The notes under the pieces: model-generated | The model's database searches: none | Told to the model about the DNA's origin: nothing | Seen by the model: only the letters and a program-made list of their open reading frames with translations | Translations under genes and position numbers: made by a program | Assembly: GCF_000006565.2 (NCBI RefSeq) | Contig: NC_031473.1 | Span: forward strand, 2,520,134-2,584,133 | From: Toxoplasma gondii ME49 | Lineage: Eukaryota; Apicomplexa; Conoidasida; Eucoccidiorida; Sarcocystidae | Direction: 5' to 3' | DNA: 64,000 bases | Part shown: positions 21,101 through 32,200 of the stretch, piece by piece | Numbering within the stretch: the stretch's first letter is position 1 | Layout of the letters: every line of letters begins with the position of its first letter

Positions 21101-24100
21101 CGGAGAACTACGCAAATGCCCTAAATGCGGTGTCTTGTTTATCTCCGCAATTTCCAGACGATTCGTTGCTTACGCCGGACCCAAATGCAGTGAGCAAATG
21201 TGCAGAACGAGGCCGCTTTGCCGCTGCTCTCTCAGAGCCAGAGAAATCTTCCGCGCCTCGAACCAAACACACGGGGGATTCTCCGTGCTTCACCAGGGTG
21301 TACGGCGGGGGGCGAGCCTCCAATGGAAGCGTGGAGAAAGGTCATGAAATGAGAAGGTACCGTGGAAAAAAAACCAAATTTTCCGTCAGCGTCCACTCCG
21401 TGTTCCTTCACCCTGCGCTTGCGACCCAAGAACGGGAGGGTGAGGAGAGCTTGGAACGACGAAGGTCGAGCTACGGACTGTCGGAAAAAGATACAGAAAG
21501 GAACAAAGGCGTCGGCGAGAACCCGACAGAGTCACTCTCGCGCTCTGTCTCCTTTGTCCCAGAGGACCAAGACGTGGCTTTGGAAGACACCCCGAACGTA
21601 GAGCACGAACCCCGAGGAGATGAAGAAATGGTTCGCGATTCCAATGATCATTCGTCCACTCTGTTAGATCCCCCGATTCGGCCTTGGAGTGTTCCTACCG
21701 GTCGTATCATTCCCCGGATGAAATGTCGAAGGAATGTCTGCGTCCAGACTGTCAAATCGAGCCTTTTGAGGGGCACTCTCAGATCCTTGCGTGAAGGGCC
21801 TCGCCCCCCTCCGGTTCCCCAATTCTGCATGTGTGAGGAGTCTTCTTCCGCATCACTTCCGCGACTGTCGTCTGTCGAGAACGCCCCTCTTTCGCCTCAA
21901 CGAGGACCACACAATTCGTCTCCTTATTGTTCTCCATGTCCCTCGTCTCCTCTCGGTCGTCCTGCCGCTGATTCGTCGTCTTCTTCCGTGCCTCCCCTTC
22001 GACATAGCCCTTTATCTACCTCTTCATCTTCCACGTTTCCAGCCCCTTTGTCTGCCGAGTTTTCGACCACTTTGTGTGCTTCCTGTCGTGAGCCTGCCGG
22101 GAAGAATCGCCGTTTCTATGCACCGTCCTTTCCACTACTGAAGGTTCTTCTGGATGACACTCCAGTGCCCCTTGGGGACTTTTCGTCGCTTCTTTATCCT
22201 CCTTCGTGTGTCCACGGGGAGAGCAGCGCCGCAGCCACACCTCCAGGGGTCCTCTCTGGATCTCGCTTTGTCCGCTGGCCTCCACGGTTGTTAGTGGAGA
22301 CAGCGTGGATTGTTCTTGTTCATCGATCTCGAGAGAGACGCTTTGTGCGAGAAGGGCGCAGGGCTCGCGAGAAGCAGAGAAACGCCTGTAGGTCTTCAAA
22401 GCAGACTCTGTGTTCAGAGACGCGAGGAGCTCCCTCGGACAACCCACGGCCAGAAAGCGGGCGGAAGGGCAGAAGGCGAAAGCCAGGCCATCGGACGGCA
22501 AGACGGCGCTCTCCGGAGGGACGCAGCGTCCAAGGCTTCAGCTGTCTCGATAGAGACAGTGGTGTCTCAGCTACGAGCATCGACGCCGCTTTTGGGTCCC
22601 TGGACTCGAGGTCGAGAACGAATTGCGTTAAAAGGAAAACTGCTTCAGACGAGGAGACAAAATTGGAGGAAAATCTAGAAAGAAGGAAAGGCCGAAAGGC
22701 TCCGGATCAGGAGATGTGCTGCCGACCAAACTCCGGTGTTAGCGCACTGCTGTCCTGCCCGGGGGGTCTTGCAAGCGAGGAGAGAGCGAGGGAAGGTGAG
22801 GGGGTAGAGAAGCAGCGCCTGGAGAACAACCGACTGGACATCGAAGGGGAAAAGCGTGGAGAAGACCAACGACACTTCACTGCATTTTCGCGAGCAGAGC
22901 AACAAGGATGGGATGACCGCGAAGGTGCCAGCGATCGGGAGGAAGATTCACTTGCCACCTTCACCTTCACCTTTTTTCTCCGTCGCTTTGGCGTCGCGTT
23001 CCTAGCCCACAGAGCGCTTCACTCTTTTCTCCTTTCTCTGCTTTTCTACGCGCCTCTCCTGACTCCCGTCTCTCCGACTCAGCAGCGCGACGCCTCCTGC
23101 AGGAAGAATACGCGTCCGTGTCACCCCTCAACCTTTGATTTTGAACTGGGGGTTTCCTCAGGTCCAGAAAACAGCCCTTTTTCTGGACCTCTCAGAAAGC
23201 ATCGAACTGTGCAGGAAGCGCACTTGTGTCCCTCTGTCAGTCCAGATTTTTCTACCGTCTCCAACCACCACCACAGACAGCAAGCAGAACTGGACTCTCG
23301 GATTCGTGGTTTTCTCCCGCTGTTCTCTGCTCGCCTCTTTGGGCGCCTCACCGGCCTCTTGAGTGCCTCCAACGACACGCGCCCCTTTCGCCAGTCTCTC
23401 GAAGACTTTCTCTGTCTCGCCGTTGAGGCGCTTCTCGCACAAATCGAAGTAGACCAGGCAGCTTGTATGGCGAATCAAAGCTCGGCAGAGATATGCGAAA
23501 ACACGGGACCTGTGGTGTGTGCCACGGCCTGCAACTCACGTTTAAAACAGCATTTGAGTCCGCAAACGAGTTTGCCGTCTTCGCATCTCGCGATATCTTC
23601 TCAAGGTCAGTTGAGGACGGCGACTTGTGGCAGGCGAAAGGACACTCTCAACCCAGACGACGTTTCCACTGACAAAGGCGAGGGCCTTTGTCTTGCCGTT
23701 TCGCATGCAGCCGCCAAACAAATTGTGGACCGCGTGTTTTATGAAGACGGAACCAAAGAGTATCGCCTAGCCGCTTTGCAGGCCCTTGACTCCCACCGGC
23801 TGGCCGCGCTCGCAGCAGTGCAGGCCACCCGGCGCCCGGCGCTTCGGACGCGTTGGGAGCGGGGCTTCTCGGTGAGGACGAGGCGAGAGAATCTTGCGGA
23901 CATCGGAGACACAGAAGACAGCGACAGTTTCGCTGTCGTAGAACACAGAGACAAGGACGGAGGTGGGAGTTCTAGGATAAGAGAGACGGAGCGCACAGAC
24001 GCGGGCCGCAGGGCGGCGAGTTCACCGGGAAGGTGGAAAGCGAGTGAGAGAAGTGACAGCCAAGCATCGGAGGGGGAAGACGACGCAGGAGACAGCTGTG

Positions 24101-27100
24101 AGAAGGCGCTGGATACGGGGAAGATGAGGAGACGAAGGACGAGGAAGGCGCCACAGGCCAGACGACGCAAAGACGAAGGCTGGAACCTTCTGGTCCCAAC
24201 TGACCTTCTCATTCAGGCCCTGACACAACAATGGGAAGTGCTATACATACACTTGCAGCAAGCAATGGAAATGGTTCTCGATTCAGAAGTGGTAAGCGAT
24301 AAAGATGGAGACTCATTCCAAACAAGGTTTTCCTGGGCGTTCCAGCTCCGCATCACGTGTACCGGAAAAATTCAGACTGAAGAATATGAACGGCCCTAGT
24401 TCTATACACTCGTATGCGCGACAACGAATTCTCTTCCTTCTCTTTTTGCAGAGTGGACAAGAGAGGCCCCCAGTGCCCATTCTATCTTTCTCGGCGTTTG
24501 CGGTCTTCTTGCGTCGCCTTGACTCGGCCAAAAAAATATCTGAAGGTCACCAGTTGGCTCTCTATCGTCGCACGCTCTTCGCTGCAGCTTCGCGAGTCCA
24601 TCCTCTCTGTTCCTCTCTCCCTTCGTCTTCCCTCGCTGCTCTCCTTCTCCACCAGTCGCATCTTCTGGCCTTCTCTCTGCCTTTTCCTTCCTCACCCTTC
24701 CTCGCTCTGGGCCCCGAGCCGCAGCCGGCGCTGTCGGAGGGCAAGCCGGCCGACGCCGGTGAGGGGGCTGGGGCAGGGGAGACAACTGGTCCTGTCTCGT
24801 TCCGCGGTGAAGCCTCCCTCTCTTGTTTTACCTCCGCCGCAAGGCAGAGGCCGCAATCGTCGCCTCGTCAGGACCAAACGCTCCCTCCCACCGCTTCTTC
24901 CTTGTGTTGTTCTGCGTCGTCTTCCCGCTCGTTTCGCTGCGCCGCCTCACCTCAAATGCTCTCTTCTCCCTCCTACGAGTGTCGCCTTGCAGCTTTCGTC
25001 GTCGACGGCTTGGTTCACTTTCTCTGCACAGAGGCCGCGGAGCTTCTCCACGAAGGCCACAGCGACATTCGTCGAGTGTGTTTTTTGAAGATGCTGCCCG
25101 CGCGAGAAGCCCCGACAGACACGAAGCAGTTCTCTGAGAGTCGCAGCGTGGCTGAAGGCACCCGCGTCTCCTTCGCCGCTGAAGACAAGAAAAAGAAAAG
25201 CAGTGGAAGACCTTCGGGGTTAGAAGGACTGGAGAGATGCCGAGACGGAGACAGGGAGACAGCAGAGGAGATGAACACAGGCGGGAACGTGGCACCGACA
25301 GAAATGCGTTTCTTTTCTGCGTCGTGTGCCAACAAAGGAAAGGCCGAAGGAAGAGTAGAGAGAGTCGGCAGAGAGGCCCTCGATCGCATAAACGAATGGC
25401 TGGTGTCAGCAGACCGGTACAAGCCTTTGTATGCTGACATAGAGAATTCGACGGGGAGCGAAGAAAGAAGAGACACAACGTCAAGAATGGACCCAAGGTT
25501 GCTGCCGGGGAGTCTGGTGAAAGCCTTTGCAGCTAGACCTTTTATCAAAAAGCTCGACTACATCGATCGCAAAGAGGCTCTGCTGGCAGCCAAAGAGCTG
25601 GACTTTGCTGCCACCGAAAAGGTGAATGTGACACACGATTCCAGCAAGATATGTAGGCCTCTAAAAGAAACTTTTTGTGCCTTCTGTACGTTCACATATT
25701 GCATATCGGCTTGTTATTATTCCTCGGACCCTCTACGTACGTGCACCCATACATCAACTTCTCTGTCCGCTTCTATCTTGGCAGTTCTCCGTATCTCTCT
25801 CGATTTGCCGCATGCTGTCTCTGCCTCTCAATCTCTCTCTCCACATGTATCCAACTCTCCATTTATCTCTCTATCCCCATATGTATCTACATGGATGTAG
25901 ATCTTTCTGGTGTAACTGCTGTGTGCATGTAGGGGTATTACCCACATGAAAAACTCAAAGGCAATCCCGAGAGATTCACGCGTCCCTTCTTCACTGTTTG
26001 GTTTGGCTGCCGTCTTTTGATGCGTGTGGGAGACATCTGTGAGTTGTCGAGAATGACACCAGCTGAACTCGCCTTCTTTCACTCCCACTGAATTCTTTTT
26101 CTGCCCTTCCCCTTTCGTTTTCTGTCTTAGAGCGCCTCTGCGGCTGTGCTGCTCGCGAAGATTTATCCTTTGTTGAGAGACCTTCTGGGCGTCTTCTCCG
26201 ACTCGCAGCTGCCTGCGCCCTCCTGCTACACATTGCGTTCTCCTCTCTACGAGTCGTCTCTGTTCCCCGGCTTTTCGCAGCCTCTTCGCGGGTCTTGTGG
26301 TTCTTCTTTCACACCGCGAAGAGGTCGTTTGTCTCTGCGGACCCGCGAGCGGACAGAGACAGGTAGAGATCAGAACTCTCGACTCGATAGCAACCTGGTA
26401 AACCACCAAGACAGCGAGGCGCTGCAGGAGATTCTTCGGAGCGTATGGACAGGACTAGAAAAAGCGGCAGTGTTGACTGTCGAATTCATGGAACAGGCGA
26501 GAACGGAGTACAACGCTCACGCACTTATCAGAATGAGACACAGGCCCTCTGCCAAAGAGGCCTTGGGCGAATTGGCAAGACTCTACAGAGACCAGGTAAA
26601 GCCTAGGAAAGCTCTTAGATCGAAGAGATGGAGGCTTTCAGACAGAGGTGCCTCTCTTTATATACAGACGACTGTTCAACGCCAGATGGATAGACAGAGA
26701 TGTGGATGGACAGCGAGATAGACATATGCAAGTGTATCTTTGTTGTGCATGCAGAAGAGGACATTTGTTCGTTCCAATGACAAGCAAATATACACGATGT
26801 ATACATAAAGGGGTATATTCGTGTGTACATTCGCCGGTGTTTAAAGGCAGATCTCCGCTGTGCATAAAAAAGTGTATCTATTTTTACTACATGTATCAAC
26901 AGAATTAGGGCTCTCTTGTGCACAGATAACAGGAATGTGTGCGCGTTTTTGGGCAGAAAAAGATTAGCTCTCTGCTCTCCAGATAGTGGGGTATTCATGC
27001 TGATATCAAGACGTTTATATTGCGGTGGATGGAAAATTCCATCTATATTTATCTCCCAGTCTGCGGGTGTGTATCCGTGGATGAGGAAGAATGTAGAAAC

Positions 27101-27480
27101 CGATTCGAAAAATAAAATGTACAGGCAGCAACGCTCCTCAATTCCCCAGACCTCAGTGGGCGGCCCATTAGGACTGCTGTAGTAAAGAAGACAAGACGTG
27201 TCTCAGAAAATAGAGAAGTAGTTGCGTTGAAAGATTTTGATGTTTCTGTTTTCAGGTGGATAGACTGTTCATTCTCAGTGTGGGGAGTAACGCCTTCAGC
27301 AAAGCTCTGCAAAATAATCACGTTCGAGAGCAGCTGAGGTCTCTTTATCGGCAAAGTCTTGACTTGGAAAGACAGCAGCTGGAACTGCACGATGCCCTGC
27401 ACGAGGTCCCTGAAACTGAAGAGAACGGAGACGAAAGGCGACAGACAAGAGACAGAATTCGGCGAGCAGAAGCAGCCTAG
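18118..27480 (+). CDS. Unrecognised ~2,677-aa protein (4 exons)
   Basis: Exons are 18118-24291, 24452-25621, 26131-26595 and 27256-27480. All junctions are phase 0, with donors GTAAGC, GTGAAT and GTAAAG and pyrimidine-rich acceptors. The start is ATG 18118, preceded in frame by TAG at about 18085. Residues 1-620 are Ser/Pro/Thr/Arg-rich and probably disordered. Residues ~621-760 are strongly helical and likely a coiled coil (LRREARQTSRRLEVLEEKAQ). Residues ~798-860 and ~945-985 look like beta-rich segments (VKLFRVHLPPGRWTIGLAI; EPQILHVRTPPGG). Ser/Arg-rich spacers follow. From ~1720 to the end, conserved-looking hydrophobic helices resume and span exons 2-4, suggesting a C-terminal helical domain interrupted by insertions. 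I do not recognise the family. The layout suits a structural or scaffold protein, but that is inference. The gene converges on the kinase. Confidence 0.8.
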
Positions 27481-29287
27481 AAAGGAAGGAGCGGCCATGA
27501 GAGGCGAACGAAAATCGAGAATGAGTCAGAACAGTTTGCTGACATGTGGCAGGAGTCGAAAGAGACGTTTAGGGCGGGAGGTCTTTGTGAGCGAGTAGAC
27601 ATGAATAGGGAAGAAGGAAACAGGAAACCTGGAGAAATCGAGGAGACAGAACATACAAAAGAAAAAGGAAACGCTAGGAAAGATCGAATGACAAGATCGT
27701 GAGATCGGGAAACGAATCCACGGTAAAACGCTGTCGTTCAGCTTCCAGTCGTGCCGCCACAGCAACACGAGTTCGTAGGAACAGAGGAACTCCACGTTAG
27801 CGTGACGACCAGAGGGGCGCGCTTGTTACTGGTGTTGTGTGTTCTGCGTTGCCGAGCCAAGAGAAAGAGATTCACTTCTCTTCAGGGAAAAAAGCGGCAC
27901 TCACTTGTCGTATATCGAGGGTCGGTCAGACACACAAAGAGATTGATTTGCAGAGGCTGAGACAGAATGACTCGATGAGAAACGTGGTAGAACATGGGGA
28001 TTGGTGCGCGTCGATGGACCAAAAACTTGTGTTTGTCTTTTTCTCGTTTGCGTAGAACACTGGTATGGTCTCTGGATACCGGGTTTTCGCTTTTTCCACT
28101 TTCACAGAACAGTTCTATGTGCCTAAACTGTGTTTCGCTTCCGATGCCCTTCCCGAGATGCCGGTGTAGACTGCTGACTTCTCTTCGCTCCGCCTCTCTG
28201 TTTTCTCGTCCGGGGAGAAGTGCGAAGGGAATTGCGGAACCCTCAGTAAGTTCACAACAGAAGCTCGAGTTTTATCCCGGTCCTCGTTTCTGTGAGCACA
28301 CCTCTTTTTTGTTGTCTTCAGCGTTATTCTGTCTCTCGTTTTTTCACCTCAGCCTTCGCAGAGGGCATCCCAAGGGAGACGCTGAACCGCTTTCCACACA
28401 GACAGGGCACAGACAAGAAGCACAACGCTTTCGTCGGAAGGTTTTTCTCTTAGCATTCTCGCGTGTTTGTGAAAAATCTATGTTTAAAAAACCGCAGTCG
28501 CTACAATACTCCTGTTGAAATGCAAGAATAGTAACACCTAAAACAGTGGCATTGTGAATAAATCAATAAAAACGCGCGTGGATAGCGATTTTCATTCTGG
28601 TGCGTTTTGCGGATATTCTATCGCTCCACAGACCGACGGCTGCCATGTTTTTTTTCGTTTTTTACTTCTACGGTGTAATGCCGCTGCGAGCTGTGCCACA
28701 TCCACGTTTCAGGGACAAATGGTAGACACCATCGAATTGCTTCGTTTAAATACATAAAAGCATGCCGAGCCAGTTCTAGAGCGACATACAGAACTTGACG
28801 CGTGCTGAGCCTGCACGATAGGGAAGAAGCGGCTCTTTCAAGGATATCTTGTGGTCTCGAATCAGAGCTATGCATTCAGCGCTGCATGCACTTTCTCGTT
28901 TTCAACAGACGCATGCATTGCCAAAAAAACACGCGCCGCGACAGGGAAAGCCCTCCGTTGCTAGACACCTCACAGCGTCAGGCCGCAAAAATGTGTATGC
29001 CGGGGTCGCACTGTCACTGGCGCACGAGCAGAGAAATTCTAATCGCTACAGCGCTACCTGTAGCGATTCGAAAACAGCAATAAATATGAAGACTGTGACC
29101 TTCGCCTGCGTCGCACCCCCCGAGAAGAGACACGTTGCTGGAGACAGAGAAAGGAATTCAAAGACACAGAAAGTTAAAAAACCAATTAAGACGCAGAGAA
29201 GGACGAGTTTCAAAGCCTTTACGAGAGACGTCGAAAGGAGTAACAATGACGTCGAGAAATGAGACAACGGATTCAGAAAAGAGGGAT
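27481..29287. other. Convergent 3' spacer
   Basis: This lies between the stop of the plus-strand gene (27480) and the stop of the minus-strand kinase (29288), so it holds both 3' UTRs. Scattered small frames, the longest about 174 codons at 27994-28518, lack any supporting feature. A perfect inverted repeat at 29041-29068 is listed separately. Confidence 0.6.
29041..29068. repeat. Perfect 11-bp inverted repeat (possible 3' UTR stem-loop)
   Basis: AATCGCTACAG and its exact reverse complement CTGTAGCGATT flank a 6-base loop (CGCTAC). The element lies about 220 bases downstream of the kinase stop on the kinase strand, in its presumed 3' UTR. It could fold in RNA as a stable hairpin. No U-run follows on either strand. 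A role in 3' end formation or stability is only a possibility. Confidence 0.6.
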
Positions 29288-32200
29288 TTAGCAACGCAGC
29301 TTCATCCAAGGGTGGTCCCGAACTTGAGCAGAGGTCAAGCGCTTGTCTGGGTCTTTGGAAAGAAGGCCTCTGCACGCACAAGCAGCAAGGAGAGAACGCA
29401 CTGTAACAAGAAAGAATGACTATTAAAACAAGAGACCGAAACCTTTCGGATCGACAGAAGCGTACAAAAAGGTGATTGCATGCGGAGGAAACTGCCGAAA
29501 CATCTGGAAAGCACGCACAAATACGCATCATTCCCGTGATGAACTGGCTGAAATATGAGTGATGTGAACCCGCAAGACGGAGTAGACTGGGGGTGTGTCG
29601 ACCTCGATGTACAGCCTTTTCCAGACGTAAGCCACTTGCGCAACTTGCAGGATATACGCCTCAAAGAAAAACGGTTTGCTCAAGGACGTGTGAAATGAAA
29701 TCAAATGCATGCGAAACGAGCGGAAACATACGAATGTACACAGCAGAGGCAGCCCACAGATAGCGGTAGAAACGGACCGGCAACAATACGGGCTTCAAGC
29801 TCGAGGAACCACAACAGATTTCCGTCATTCAAACAGACGTGTATACAAGACGCACCGAATAAGATTCTTCACTTCGTCGCTCAGCTGTCTGTACACCGGA
29901 AAGTCGACCTCGGCAGACATGATTGCCGCTACGAGCGCCAGGCCAGAATCCCTGCCTCTGGAAACATACACCGCAAGGAATGTTTCAAAACATTTTGTGT
30001 GGTGGAGAGATGAAACCCTCCCTTTTCCGCCGGAGGCGAAAACGACACTTTCGAAATACCCTTCCGTGGAATACGTAGGAAAGAGTTCCTGGATACGAAT
30101 GCGAATACATTCAGCGTACACAATTATGCCGATCGTGGACGGAGGGCAATATGATGCCTTTCATCATGAAAGCATGCACTTTTCAAAACCCCCAACTAAG
30201 CCTGTGTGGCTCCCCCCAAAGATGTACAGATATGTCTCCGAGTTGGACAACTTTTTCTCGGCTTCATATGAACCTGCATGTGTTCTCCACACGCTCACGG
30301 TTGGCGGAAACAGCCAGAGAGTTGCAGCGATCGCGCGTTGTCTTCTCCCATATGAAGACGACCACAATATTCGTGGCATTTCGTTTTCCGAAGCAGAAGG
30401 TATAAATCACTGTTCAGATGCATATCTTAGAGTACGAAGAAGCACCCGATGAAACACGCCCTCCACTAGGATATACGATAAAATCGCGAGCGCAATATTC
30501 GATATATGGATCGCCTTCCAAATCGTCCGGTCTGAGGTAATGACGAGGATCCTTGAAAACAAGAAACACGCTTACGCGAAAAAAGGAGGCCTGCCGAGAA
30601 GCAGACAATACAGGCAAACTCCGAGACTCCACATGTCCCGGCTTTTGCCGTCATAACCATTTTCTTGGGCGACTCCGAGACACTCTGGAGGCGTGAAGAG
30701 CCGCGTGCCTTCTGCAATGTAGAGAGAAAACACAGAGTGTATGTACAGCCTGGACCTGCAACGCCTTCGCTCGCAGAGTGTCTATCCACTCGCGAACTCT
30801 CACGAGTTTTCACTTCCCGACAGAGGCACCTTCCTGTCGCAGTGGTCACACGTAGTCTCAGCTTCCAGCTTTGAAGAGCGAAAAGACGAAGAAAGCACCG
30901 CTTAGACGAAGACCACACTCAACCTGCTGGGAATGGCTGAACGCTTGTTTTCGTTGTTTTCAAGATCAACGGATAGTCGAAGAAACATTCGAACTATGAA
31001 CGCAATTGACGGCCCCACGACGCGCTCTCAAAGGGGATTCTGGGGATGTGCATCCAGGGAGGTCTGAGAAAAGCCAGACATGAGCGTGTCTCCTTTGGCG
31101 CCTGAAGACCGTTCTCCTCTCCTCCTCGTTTCAACGTTCTCTCCGTGTCATTTCATTGTTGGACATGCGTGATGGTTGCCTTTCATTTCTTCTCGATTCT
31201 CTCGAGAGATTTCGTTTCCTTTCTCGCCCAAGTCTCGCACCACAGACGCGTCAGGCTGTTTAACCAACGGCTGCTCTCTCGCCTCGTGCACTGGTGCTTT
31301 TCTGGACAATTTCCTCCTTGAATTTCGCACATGTCCGCGTTTTTTTCTCACCTGAATCCCAGATGGTGAGGCGGGTGTCCTCCGTGACCGAGGCGGAATT
31401 GAAGTCCACGAGCTTCCAAACGCACGACCGACTTTCCTCGTCGAGGTCGACTGTGTTGTGCCAGTTGAGGAAGGACTCGTACGCCGAGAGGTTGGAGCAC
31501 ACCGTGGTCGTCTCCTGCGGACTAGGCTCTTCGCCTTGATCTCCTTGATCCTGTTCGACCGCGTTTGCTTCTCGCGCTTCCTCGGTACTTTCTGGCTTCT
31601 TGCCCTCCCTCCGCTCTCCGACAGATTCTTCTCTCGCTCTTCTCTCTCTGCCCGAGCCTTCTTTCTCTGCCCGTGCTGGCAGTCGGGAAAACTGTCGGCA
31701 GCTGTGAAGAGAGAACGGGGACTCGCTTCTTCTTCGACACAGGGAAAGAGCCTCGGCTTCACCGAGAAAAACAGCCGACGCGAGCGAGGCCAGTCGACGT
31801 CTTCTGGAGAGTCTCTTGAACATCTCTCGACCGCGAGCAGCCAGAGACGACAATTCCCCTTCAGACCCACTGTCGCTTCTCCTCTTCGTCGGAAACGAGA
31901 GCCGCGCCGCGACTGGAGAGCAGGCCGACCCTGATGGACGCTTCCGACCACAGGACGCAGAAGAGAAAGAAGAAGGAGAGGGGGGAGACGAGTTCACCTC
32001 CGTAGACTGATGACCAGACGCGCCTCGGAGAGAGGATCGGGACATTGATTCTTTGATTGCTTTCCGATAAGCGAAATACGCATCGTACGGGCTCACGAGT
32101 CCCGCAGCGACATTGGCAGCTGTGAGGAAAGAAGGCGAAAGCGCCACCTTTTTGCTAGATGCGTTCTCGAGGAAAAGGATGTCTTCGTCCTCTGTGTCGC

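Noticed and set aside
27994..28518. 174-codon plus-strand frame between convergent genes
   Set aside because: Composition is Cys/Leu/Arg/Ser-rich without motif, splice context or repeated support; likely UTR or spacer.
29528..29710. 60-codon minus-strand frame considered as the kinase C-terminus
   Set aside because: It lacks the final kinase block. The exon at 29369-29288 supplies DPDKRLTSAQVRDHPW in the correct phase.
30430..30560. Possible extra kinase exon after the APE exon (peptide starting DPRHYLRPDDLEG)
   Set aside because: It does not fit the phase left by the previous exon. Direct splicing to 29957 gives a continuous and canonical kinase C-lobe.
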